Assembly: GCA_034178815.1 (NCBI GenBank)
Contig: JAXFQS010000120.1
Span: forward strand, 1 to 5,842
Source of the DNA: JAXFQS01 sp034178815
Lineage (GTDB): Bacteria; Verrucomicrobiota; Kiritimatiellia; RFP12; DVOR01
Length of the DNA: 5,842 nucleotides
Direction of reading: 5' to 3'
Below, piece after piece: positions 1 to 5,537 of the stretch; within the stretch, counting starts at the first letter, position 1, and each line of letters begins with the position of its first letter. Both the position numbers and the translations under genes were made by a program. The notes beneath the pieces are model-generated. The model was given only the letters and a program-made list of their open reading frames with translations. It searched no databases and had not been told where the DNA came from.

Positions 1-189
1 CAAATCGTTGAACTCTCCAGATCCAATGGTAAAGTAGTCTTTATTGATCAGGAACTCTTTGCCCTGAAGCGGTCCGCTAACCACCAGAAGTTTAGTCCGG
101 TAGACTCGCATAGCCGGCGCGCCGTGGTCACCCGACTCCAAAACGAGCGTCCGCGCGGGAACCTGATCTGTGGGAGGCGTAGGCGTCAT
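1..189 (-). CDS. FHA-domain protein, N-terminal fragment
   Basis: An open reading frame begins with ATG at 189 and runs off the left edge without a stop, giving 63 residues. Residues 1-27 look unstructured and rich in Thr, Pro and Ala. Residues 28-63 match the start of a forkhead-associated (FHA) domain: a strand with LLVVSGPLQGKEFLI, then YFTIGSGEFNDL, which corresponds to the family's IGR/IGS...ND turn. FHA domains bind phosphothreonine peptides. In bacteria they occur in signalling proteins, sigma-54-type activators, secretion components and adenylate cyclases, and this fragment cannot say which. The IGS form, with Ser where many FHA domains have Arg, is common in regulators. A strong promoter lies at 199-227, so close to the ATG that the message would be almost leaderless. 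The alternative start at residue 27 (ATG at 111) would leave an untranslated leader of about 80 nt but has no clear ribosome-binding site. The FHA call is fairly firm; the exact start is not. Confidence 0.72.
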   Translation of the reverse strand, partial: MTPTPPTDQVPARTLVLESGDHGAPAMRVYRTKLLVVSGPLQGKEFLINKDYFTIGSGEFNDL

Positions 190-198
190 AACGCTTCC

Positions 199-227
199 AT
201 TATACACCCGTCCTATGCGGTTTGCAA
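199..227 (-). promoter_or_regulatory. Sigma-70-type promoter of the FHA-domain gene
   Basis: On the minus strand, TTGCAA (227-222) is separated by exactly 17 bp from TATAAT (204-199), a perfect -10 box with a 4/6 -35 box. The expected transcription start, about 7 nt past the -10 box, is near 192, only about 3 nt before the ATG at 189. The GGAAG at 198-194 would look like a ribosome-binding site but would then lie upstream of the RNA start. Sequence-only prediction. Confidence 0.65.
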
Positions 228-814
228 CGAGTTTTTCCCGCCGTTGCGACTATATCCAATTTGCTTCGCCCTCCAGAAACTTTGGACTACATGTTCCCAC
301 TCGAACGCATCTCCCTTCCCAATTCCTAAGAAGGTCTCGATTCCTAAGGTGCGAACCGATGCGAGATCAAGATTGCTACGAACTTTGCTTATGGATGCCC
401 ATCTTTCGTTCCCATCTCAATTCGGAGAAACGCCCCTCCTTGTGATTCCAAGTACTGCCCAAGCAGTTGAGGAGAAGCCACATCTTGACAGGGCGAATTT
501 GAGGCCGTGGGCAACTCGCCAGGCGCCTATCAAGATGGGGCAAGGAAAAACTTTCGGAGCCGACCACACCTCGTTCGGTTCAAGTCCCAGACCGTTGAGG
601 CATCCTCTCAACATTCAATGTCCCAATCAACTGCCGATTGCTCACTTCCTACAGATGGTCAACGACAGCAGGCACAAGACTCCCCTATGCGCAAAACAAC
701 TGGCCCACTGGGCAGTCAAGCCTAATTAGATAAAGGAGATGAGGACATTTAGCAAGCGTTTGCGTGAAGCTTTTCATCCATAGCAAGCAACCACAGCCCT
801 CGAACGGTAGCCGC
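228..814. other. Gene-poor intergenic stretch, no recognisable gene
   Basis: About 590 bp lie between the FHA gene promoter and the pgk terminator. A plus-strand frame is open from 124 to 729, but it begins inside the FHA gene on the opposite strand, and its product (many Pro, Arg, His and Cys, no domain pattern) looks non-coding. Two minus-strand frames of about 65 codons are equally unconvincing. Small elements are visible: a 9-bp direct repeat ATTCCTAAG at 322-330 and 340-348; a hairpin ACTGC/GCAGT at 454-467 nested in CTCCT/AGGAG (436-474); an 8-bp inverted repeat CATCTTGA/TCAAGATG (481-488 and 530-537) enclosing GGCGA/TCGCC; and GTTGAG/CTCAAC at 594-612. I could not match it to tmRNA, RNase P RNA or SRP RNA. 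It may be plain spacer, a decayed gene or an unrecognised small RNA. Confidence 0.5.
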
Positions 815-817
815 TCC

Positions 818-854
818 AAAACGCAAAGGGCGAGTGGCCTCAGCCACTCGCCCT
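818..854 (-). terminator. Intrinsic terminator of pgk
   Basis: A perfect 12-bp inverted repeat (827-838 and 843-854, arm AGGGCGAGTGGC) with a 4-nt loop lies 22 bp after the pgk stop codon. Read on the minus strand the hairpin is followed by TTTGCGTTTTGG, counting its last base, so it terminates leftward transcription. The plus-strand side has no T run, so it acts in one direction only. Confidence 0.9.
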
Positions 855-876
855 AGGGAGTCAATCACACGAAGAC

Positions 877-2130
877 TTACTTGTCATTCAGCGCGACTAC
901 GCCAGGCAAAGCCTTCCCCTCAAGGAACTCAAGGCTGGCGCCGCCACCGGTGGAAATATGGCTCATCTTGTCGGCAAGCCCAGACTTCTTCACCGCGCTT
1001 ACGCTGTCGCCACCGCCAATGACCGAGATTCCGCCGTTGGCCTTGACCTCCGCCACAGCGGCGCAAACACCAAAGGTCCCCTTGGAGAATGCCGGCATCT
1101 CAAAGCACCCCATCGGGCCGTTCCAGACAACCGTCTTCGCGCCTTTGATAGCGTTAGAATAGAGTTCGATGGTTTTCGGGCCGATGTCTAGCGCCATCCA
1201 ATCGGCAGGAATTTCGTTGGCAACAACCTGAGTAGCCGCATTGGCATCGAACTTATCCGCCGCAACATTATCAACAGGCAACAAAAACTTCACGCCTTTC
1301 TCGGCGGCCTTGGCAATCATATCCTTGGCATAAGTGAGTTGATCATCCTCGCAGAGAGACTTGCCGATGTCGTGCCCTTGCGCTTTGAGGAAGGTATAGG
1401 CCATGCCCCCGCCAATAATCAGCGTATCAACCTTGTTGAGGAGATTCTGCACGACCGCCAACTTGTCCGAAACCTTCGCACCACCCAAAATGGCGACAAA
1501 CGGACGGACAGGATTCTCAACGGCAGAACCGAGATATTCAATCTCCTTCTCCATCAGGAATCCGGCAACATTCGTCTCCATATACTTGCAGACAACCGCC
1601 GTCGAAGCGTGGGCGCGATGGGCCGACCCAAACGCATCATTGCAAAAGACATTGCCATACGAGGCGAACTTCTTGGCAAGCGCCTTCTGCTTCTCCTTTA
1701 ATGCCGCCTTTTTCTCGGCATAGACCTCATCCGTCATATCGTCGGTTTTCTTGACCTTCCCCTGCTCCTCAGCATAAAAGCGCGTATTCTCAAGCATCGC
1801 GACATCGCCAGGCTTGAGCGCAGAGACAATATCATCAGCGTTGGCGCAATCAGGCGCAAAGGCAACCGGTTTGCCAAGCAACTGGGAAAGATACTCCGCC
1901 ACAGGCTTCAACGAAAAATCGGCTTCGAAGCCCTTTCCTTTCGGGCGCCCAAGGTGGCTCAAAAGCACAAGGGAAGCCCCTTGCTCAAGCACATACTTGA
2001 TGGAAGGCAGCGCTCCTTGAATGCGCGTGTCATCGGAAATCTTCCCCTCCTTAATCGGCACATTAAAATCAACGCGCATAACCACACGCTTACCGGAAAG
2101 AGAGACATCGCGAAGTGTTTTCTTGTTCAT
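877..2130 (-). CDS. pgk: Phosphoglycerate kinase
   Basis: Cytosolic glycolytic enzyme that transfers the acyl phosphate of 1,3-bisphosphoglycerate to ADP, giving 3-phosphoglycerate and ATP; reversible in gluconeogenesis. The 417-residue protein is complete. Substrate-side N-domain motifs are RVDFNVP (19-25), SHLGRP (58-63), ENTRF (114-118) and NDAFGSAHRAHAS (164-176). Nucleotide-side C-domain motifs are GGAKVSDK (216-223), WNGPMGCFE (336-344), GGGDS (372-376) and STGGGASLEFLEGK (393-406). It is about 20 residues longer than typical 390-400 residue bacterial enzymes because of a Lys/Glu-rich insert at about 121-157. The start is set by ATG at 2130 with ribosome-binding site AAGGAA (2144-2139), 8 nt upstream. 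It lies 108 bp behind gap in the same direction, with a terminator between them and no convincing promoter of its own, so it is probably expressed by read-through from gap. A strong terminator follows. Confidence 0.98.
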   Translation of the reverse strand: MNKKTLRDVSLSGKRVVMRVDFNVPIKEGKISDDTRIQGALPSIKYVLEQGASLVLLSHLGRPKGKGFEADFSLKPVAEYLSQLLGKPVAFAPDCANADDIVSALKPGDVAMLENTRFYAEEQGKVKKTDDMTDEVYAEKKAALKEKQKALAKKFASYGNVFCNDAFGSAHRAHASTAVVCKYMETNVAGFLMEKEIEYLGSAVENPVRPFVAILGGAKVSDKLAVVQNLLNKVDTLIIGGGMAYTFLKAQGHDIGKSLCEDDQLTYAKDMIAKAAEKGVKFLLPVDNVAADKFDANAATQVVANEIPADWMALDIGPKTIELYSNAIKGAKTVVWNGPMGCFEMPAFSKGTFGVCAAVAEVKANGGISVIGGGDSVSAVKKSGLADKMSHISTGGGASLEFLEGKALPGVVALNDK

Positions 2131-2170
2131 TCTGCTAGTTCCTTATGATGTTCGACAATTCAACCCGAGG

Positions 2171-2211
2171 TAAACAAAACAGGGCGGGCGGTTTCAGAAA
2201 CCACGCCGCCC
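2171..2211 (-). terminator. Intrinsic terminator between gap and pgk
   Basis: The minus-strand RNA from 2211 to 2182 folds into a GC-rich hairpin: GGGCGG, a bulged C, then GTGGTTT pairing with AAACCGC and CCGCCC across a 3-nt loop, with one G-U pair. The tail TGTTTTGTTTA follows. It starts 28 bp after the gap stop codon. Because pgk begins only 40 bp further on, it may work as a partial terminator (attenuator) inside a gap-pgk unit. The bulge and interrupted T tract are consistent with incomplete efficiency, but this is inference. Confidence 0.82.
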
Positions 2212-2238
2212 CGTCTTGCGTTCAGGTGTCAGATCGCG

Positions 2239-3240
2239 TTACTTGCTGATGACGCGGGCCATCTCAAGAACCTTGTTGGAATAACCCCACTCGTTATCGT
2301 ACCAAGAGCAGACCTTGACAAAGGTGCCGTCGAGCTGGATACCAGCCTTGACATCGAAGATGGAGGTGCGGGAATCGCCACGGAAGTCGGTCGAAACAAC
2401 GGCTTCGTCGGTATACCCCAAAACGCCCTTCAGTTCGCCCTCGGAGGCAGCCTTCATCGCGGCGCAAATCTCTTCATAGGTGGCTTCCTTGTTGAGCTCA
2501 ACAGTGAGGTCGACGAAGGAAACATCGGAGGTCGGGACGCGGACGGACATGCCAGTCAACTTGCCATTGAGTTCAGGCAGAACCTTACCCACAGCCTTGG
2601 CGGCACCGGTCGAAGAAGGAATCATATTTTCGAGGATACCGCGTCCACCGCGCCAATCCTTCTTGGAGGGACCATCAACGGTCTTCTGGGTGGCGGTGGC
2701 GGCATGGATTGTGGTCATCAGACCGCGCTTGATGCCGAAGGTGTCATTCAGAACCTTGGAGATGGGGGCAAGGCAGTTGGTGGTGCAGGAGGCGTTGGAG
2801 ATGATGTCCTGGCCGGCATAGGTTTTGTCGTTGACTCCGTAGACGAACATCGGGGTTGCATCCTTAGAGGGAGCGGACATAATGACCTTCTTGGCTCCGG
2901 CGGTGATGTGGGCGCGGGCTTTCTCGTCGGTCAGGAAGAGACCGGTGGACTCGACGACGACATCGGCGCCGACTTCGTTCCACTTGAGTTGGGCGGGATC
3001 CTTCTCAGCGGTCAGGCGAATCTTCTTGCCATTGACGATCAGGTTGCTGCCTTCGACGGCGACATCGCCCTGGAACTTGCCATGGACGGAGTCGAACTTC
3101 AGCATATACGCAAGATATTCGGGGTCGAGAAGGTCGTTGATGCCGACGATTTCGATGTCATTCGCAAAGTTCTCGACTGCTGCACGGAAGACCATACGAC
3201 CGATGCGGCCGAATCCGTTGATACCGACTTTAATTGCCAT
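2239..3240 (-). CDS. gap: Glyceraldehyde-3-phosphate dehydrogenase, type I
   Basis: Cytosolic tetrameric glycolytic enzyme that oxidises and phosphorylates glyceraldehyde-3-phosphate to 1,3-bisphosphoglycerate with NAD+. The product is complete at 333 residues, the usual length. The Rossmann NAD site shows GINGFGRIGR (7-16). An Asp at 36, after GIN, is the family residue that favours NAD+ over NADP+. The active-site segment SNASCTTNCLAP (148-159) holds catalytic Cys152, and His179 in TTIHAATATQ is its base. Also visible are DGPSKKDWRGGR (189-200), the SSTGAAKAVGKVLPEL S-loop region (209-224) and WYDNEWGYS near the C-terminus. ATG at 3240 is supported by GGAG (3253-3250) 9 nt upstream. A near-consensus promoter lies at 3294-3322, giving a leader of about 46 nt with a small hairpin. 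The product is the substrate of the downstream pgk enzyme. Confidence 0.98.
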   Translation of the reverse strand: MAIKVGINGFGRIGRMVFRAAVENFANDIEIVGINDLLDPEYLAYMLKFDSVHGKFQGDVAVEGSNLIVNGKKIRLTAEKDPAQLKWNEVGADVVVESTGLFLTDEKARAHITAGAKKVIMSAPSKDATPMFVYGVNDKTYAGQDIISNASCTTNCLAPISKVLNDTFGIKRGLMTTIHAATATQKTVDGPSKKDWRGGRGILENMIPSSTGAAKAVGKVLPELNGKLTGMSVRVPTSDVSFVDLTVELNKEATYEEICAAMKAASEGELKGVLGYTDEAVVSTDFRGDSRTSIFDVKAGIQLDGTFVKVCSWYDNEWGYSNKVLEMARVISK

Positions 3241-3261
3241 TGTGTGTGACTCCAGTAAATC

Positions 3262-3278
3262 AAGGGCACCATGCCCTT
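3262..3278 (-). repeat. Inverted repeat (hairpin) in the gap leader
   Basis: A perfect 7-bp inverted repeat AAGGGCA/TGCCCTT with a 3-nt loop lies inside the predicted gap leader, between the predicted RNA start (about 3287) and the ribosome-binding site (3253-3250). It could stabilise the 5' end of this highly expressed mRNA or be a protein-binding dyad just downstream of the promoter. There is no T tract after it, so it is not a terminator. Confidence 0.6.
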
Positions 3279-3293
3279 ATGGTTTGGGGCAAG

Positions 3294-3322
3294 AGAATAC
3301 CCTTTTCTACGGGAAATGTCAA
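3294..3322 (-). promoter_or_regulatory. Strong sigma-70-type promoter of gap
   Basis: On the minus strand, a perfect -35 box TTGACA (3322-3317) is separated by 17 bp from TATTCT (3299-3294, 4/6 match). The predicted RNA start is near 3287. The TGA inside the -35 box (3321-3319) is the stop codon of the upstream pseudouridine synthase gene, so promoter and coding sequence overlap by 3 bp. This fits the high expression expected of gap. Confidence 0.85.
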
Positions 3323-4320
3323 ACACAATTCCCTTTTGGCGGTGCAAATTGCGCTTCGAGGCAAACCAGCGCCTGTTCATAAGGGACTCCAATCCGTCGT
3401 ATTTCCTCCAGGAATGGCGGGAGAATCTTGGCTCGAAGCAAGACGGATTGAGCGGTTGTCGGATGTTGGAACGCTAGGGCGTAGGAGTGGAGGCAGTGGC
3501 CAGGGAAACTCGGTTCCTCAGCCTTGGGGGCGTAGCGCGCGTCGCCCAGTATTGGGTGGCCGGCTGCTGCCAACTGGCAACGGATTTGGTGGGTGACGCC
3601 TGTGCGAATGCCTACCGCCAAGAGCGTATACCCATTGGCGCAACTCAAGGGACGGAATCGCGTGACGGCGTAGAGGGCGTGTGGCGTCTCTGGCTGGACG
3701 ATCACCATGCGCCCGGGATGGGCGGGATCGTGTGCCAAATGATTCTCAAGCCGTCCCGACTGCGCAACCACCCCGTGCACAAGTGCCAAGTATGTCTTCT
3801 CCACTTGGCGCTCCACAAAGAGGCGACGCATGGACTGAAAAGTTTGTTGATTTCGGGCTGCGATGACTAGGCCTGAAGTGCCGTTGTCCAGTCGATGTAA
3901 AATGCCAGCCTCAAGCGGGGAATCGCCGATTCCCTGTTGTCCTGGATAGGCTGAAACCAAGCCATTCGCCAAGGTTTTGCGCTCATATCCCCTGTTAGGA
4001 AAGGTCGGTATGCCGGCGGGCTTGTTGAGCGCTAGCAATGTCTCGTCGAACCAGATGCAACTGACCGGGACTTCGGGATTGGGGTAAACCAAGTTGAAGG
4101 AGAGATCGCGTATCTGGACTTGGTCTCCCACCCGCAACTTGATGCCTTTCTTGCCTGGGCGTTCATTCAGCAGAATGTTTCGACGCTCGATTGCCCGCAC
4201 GATTTCCCCTTTGGTAAAGCCGTCCAGATGGCGAGTCACGAATTCGTCAAGGCGCAGGCCAACTTCTTCCTCCGTCGGCTTGAGAATCGTTGATAGGGTC
4301 TGAGGGGGCTGTCCGGTCAT
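3319..4320 (-). CDS. RluA-family RNA pseudouridine synthase
   Basis: Predicted to convert specific uridines to pseudouridine in rRNA or tRNA. From ATG at 4320 the protein has 333 residues. Residues about 20-75 form an S4-like RNA-binding domain (LRLDEFVTRHL...GEIVRAIERRNILLNE...LRVGDQVQI). The catalytic domain follows: LALNKPAGIPT (96-106), the signature HRLDNGTSGL (142-151) with catalytic Asp145, EKTYLALVHG (174-183), TGVTHQIRCQLAAAGHPILGD (240-260) and a C-terminal LHSYALAF strand. Family members usually have TGRTHQIR, so Val242 replaces the usual Arg. A longer frame from TTG at 4374 would start inside the tRNA terminator. I reject it in favour of ATG 4320, which has GGAA (4332-4329) 8 nt upstream. 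The gene lies just behind tRNA-Pro and ends inside the gap promoter. The target base (RluC-, RluD- or TruC-like) cannot be told from sequence alone. Confidence 0.9.
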   Translation of the reverse strand: MTGQPPQTLSTILKPTEEEVGLRLDEFVTRHLDGFTKGEIVRAIERRNILLNERPGKKGIKLRVGDQVQIRDLSFNLVYPNPEVPVSCIWFDETLLALNKPAGIPTFPNRGYERKTLANGLVSAYPGQQGIGDSPLEAGILHRLDNGTSGLVIAARNQQTFQSMRRLFVERQVEKTYLALVHGVVAQSGRLENHLAHDPAHPGRMVIVQPETPHALYAVTRFRPLSCANGYTLLAVGIRTGVTHQIRCQLAAAGHPILGDARYAPKAEEPSFPGHCLHSYALAFQHPTTAQSVLLRAKILPPFLEEIRRIGVPYEQALVCLEAQFAPPKGNCV

Positions 4321-4337
4321 TGCATCCGTTCCAAACG

Positions 4338-4370
4338 AAAAAGGCGCAAAAGAGAGTTCTCTTCTGCGCC
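4338..4370 (-). terminator. Intrinsic terminator of tRNA-Pro
   Basis: The minus-strand RNA from 4370 to 4343 forms a 12-bp stem (GGCGCA, a G-U pair, then AAGAG against CTCTT and TGCGCC) with a 4-nt loop, followed at once by five T (4342-4338). It begins 5 nt after the CCA end of the tRNA, the expected place. The T tract exists only on the minus strand. Confidence 0.92.
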
Positions 4371-4375
4371 TCAAA

Positions 4376-4452
<77 letters not shown>

Positions 4453-4480
4453 ATTCCGTGTTATTCACACAAGGCCGCTT

Positions 4481-4509
4481 ATAATACACGCTCTTGAACC
4501 AAATGTAAA
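4481..4509 (-). promoter_or_regulatory. Sigma-70-type promoter of tRNA-Pro
   Basis: On the minus strand, TTTACA (4509-4504, 5/6) and TATTAT (4486-4481, 5/6) are 17 bp apart. The predicted RNA start is near 4474, leaving a 5' leader of about 20 nt for RNase P to remove. The bases after the -10 box, AAGCGGCC, are GC-rich, resembling a stringent-control discriminator, although the fit is loose. Confidence 0.82.
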
Positions 4510-4682
4510 GCATAAACTCGCGCCGATGGCAACTCTTTTGCAAAACTAACGGAACAAACGGTTTTGCCCCCTTTTCTCGCTATGCCACGGCCATTTCAAG
4601 GCTTCTTGTAGTCCCATAGGGCGTCCCTGAGCGGGGGATGAGGCGCTAATCAATAGTTCCTCGAAGCAATCAGATTGACTGC

Positions 4683-4710
4683 AGACCATTCCCGTTGATG
4701 GGAATGGTTT
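4683..4710. repeat. Long inverted repeat upstream of the reductase promoter
   Basis: ACCATTCCC (4685-4693) and GGGAATGGT (4700-4708) form a perfect 9-bp inverted repeat around a 6-nt centre. As plus-strand RNA the stem can extend to 11 bp with a G-U and an A-U pair (4683-4710). It has only a short T tract after it (4708-4710), so a terminator is unlikely. The form, two half-sites about 1.5 helical turns apart, would suit a dimeric regulator. Its distance, about 150-175 bp before the reductase promoter, is long for a classical operator. Confidence 0.6.
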
Positions 4711-4717
4711 GAATATA

Positions 4718-4806
4718 GGAAAGGTAGCCGCGCGTATCAACCTTCCGGTCGCACTGGTAGTAATCCCTTGCATCTTGGCGTGCCAACCAAATAGGGGGAA
4801 AGGTAG
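4718..4806. repeat. Direct repeat GGAAAGGTAG, two copies
   Basis: The 10-mer GGAAAGGTAG occurs at 4718-4727 and again at 4797-4806, 79 bp apart. Each copy is preceded by ATAG or a close variant (ATAGGAAAGG against ATAGGGGGAAAGG). An inverted near-copy, AACCTTCC, lies at 4739-4746. The copies fall between the long inverted repeat and the reductase promoter. They may be sites for an activator, or chance. Confidence 0.4.
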
Positions 4807-4856
4807 ATAGGAATCGAATGAGCGCCTCCAAACCCTAGGCGGCAAGCGGAGTGTTC

Positions 4857-4885
4857 TTGTCTTCCTCTGGGGCGTGTGCTATACT
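4857..4885 (+). promoter_or_regulatory. Extended -10 promoter of the reductase-folB unit
   Basis: TTGTCT (4857-4862, 4/6) lies 17 bp from TATACT (4880-4885, 5/6), which is preceded by TGC (4877-4879), the extended -10 motif. The predicted RNA start, about 7 nt past the -10 box, is 4892, one base before the ATG at 4893. The transcript should therefore be leaderless. Confidence 0.75.
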
Positions 4886-4892
4886 TCCGGAT

Positions 4893-5537
4893 ATGGAAGA
4901 ACAACGGGTTGTTTTGGTGACCGGCGGCGTGCGGCGGCTCGGCGGTGCGATTGCCGATCGTCTTGAGGAGGCTGGCTTTCGCGTGATACGCCACAGCCGC
5001 ACCGGCGGCGACGTTCAGGCCGACCTCGGGATTCACGAGGCAGTCGACAACCTCTTCATCACCGCGCTGAAGCGTTATGGGAGACTCGACGCCATCGTCA
5101 ATAACGCCGCCCTATTCACCTCGCGCGATGCCCACACCCTTCGCCATGTCAACACCGAAGCGCCGCTCGAATTGATGCGCTACTTCCACGACTACTTGAG
5201 GCAGACCTCCCGATTCGGCTCTGTCGTCAACATTCTCGATACCTGCGTCGAACGCACACCGAAAACACCCTACGAGCAGACCAAATACGACTTGGCCGTC
5301 AAAACCCTCGCGGCTGTCCGCCCCAGCGCCCCCCACCTCCGCGTCAACGCCGTAGCCCCCGGCGACATTCTTCCGCCCGAATCCATCCATGTCGCCGCCA
5401 AGCCCCTCCTGCTCCAAAGGCGCCCGACACCGCGCGATGTCGCTGACGCCGTTCTCTACCTCATCCAAGCCCCTGCCGTCACCGGACAACTGATTGCTGT
5501 TGACGGCGGATCCAGATTCCTTGAGCCAGCAAACTAA
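4893..5537 (+). CDS. Short-chain dehydrogenase/reductase, FolM/pteridine reductase-like
   Basis: A cytosolic NAD(P)H-dependent reductase of the classical SDR fold, 214 residues, probably acting on a dihydropterin. The cofactor loop is TGGVRRLG (10-17), the TGxxxRxG form with basic residues typical of NADPH-using pteridine reductases. NNAA is at 70-73. The active site is Tyr127-x3-Lys131. In place of the usual catalytic Ser there is Asp116 in the context ILDTCVER, as in FolM (TDYVVER) and trypanosomatid PTR1. VNAVAPGD (151-158) and VTGQLIAVDGG (196-206) complete the fold. It is shorter than FolM (about 240) because the segment after beta-2 (RHSRTGGDVQADL) lacks most of one helix. A longer frame from GTG at 4851 would cover the promoter, so ATG 4893 is chosen. 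Its stop overlaps the folB start, which supports a pterin/folate role. SDR membership is certain; the FolM-like substrate is inference. Confidence 0.85.
   Translation: MEEQRVVLVTGGVRRLGGAIADRLEEAGFRVIRHSRTGGDVQADLGIHEAVDNLFITALKRYGRLDAIVNNAALFTSRDAHTLRHVNTEAPLELMRYFHDYLRQTSRFGSVVNILDTCVERTPKTPYEQTKYDLAVKTLAAVRPSAPHLRVNAVAPGDILPPESIHVAAKPLLLQRRPTPRDVADAVLYLIQAPAVTGQLIAVDGGSRFLEPAN

Larger units (their letters stand above)
4510..4856. other. Intergenic region between divergent tRNA-Pro and reductase units
   Basis: About 350 bp lie between two divergent promoters. A minus-strand frame from a TTG at 4845 to 4546 is open for 99 codons, but it has no ribosome-binding site, no recognisable domain and no coding-like composition, so I do not call it. 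The region holds a palindrome TTTTGCAAAA (4536-4545), a long inverted repeat (4683-4710) and a direct repeat (4718-4806). It is more likely regulatory or relic DNA than a gene. Confidence 0.5.

Noticed and set aside
575..593. GGTTCAAGTCCC-like string resembling a tRNA T arm
   Set aside because: The flanking bases do not pair as a T stem, and no acceptor or anticodon arm is present.
124..729. 201-codon plus-strand open frame
   Set aside because: It begins inside the FHA gene on the other strand, lacks a ribosome-binding site at its start and has no domain-like pattern or coding-like composition.
734..783. Possible small ORF (14 codons) after AGGAG at 734-738 on the plus strand
   Set aside because: The ATG follows the AGGAG with no spacing, so the ribosome could not use both, and the peptide is very short.
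2145..2174. Possible pgk promoter TTTACC-N18-CATCAT on the minus strand
   Set aside because: The match is weak, and its RNA start would fall downstream of the pgk ribosome-binding site.
2704..3249. 181-codon plus-strand frame, and a second at 2882-3382
   Set aside because: Both are antisense to gap, and their openness follows from the biased codon use of gap.
3319..4374. Longer start (TTG 4374) for the pseudouridine synthase
   Set aside because: The added 18 residues would be encoded by the tRNA-Pro terminator hairpin, whereas ATG 4320 has a ribosome-binding site and fits the family N-terminus.
4546..4845. 99-codon minus-strand frame in the divergent spacer
   Set aside because: It has a TTG start, no ribosome-binding site, mixed unrelated composition and no recognisable domain.
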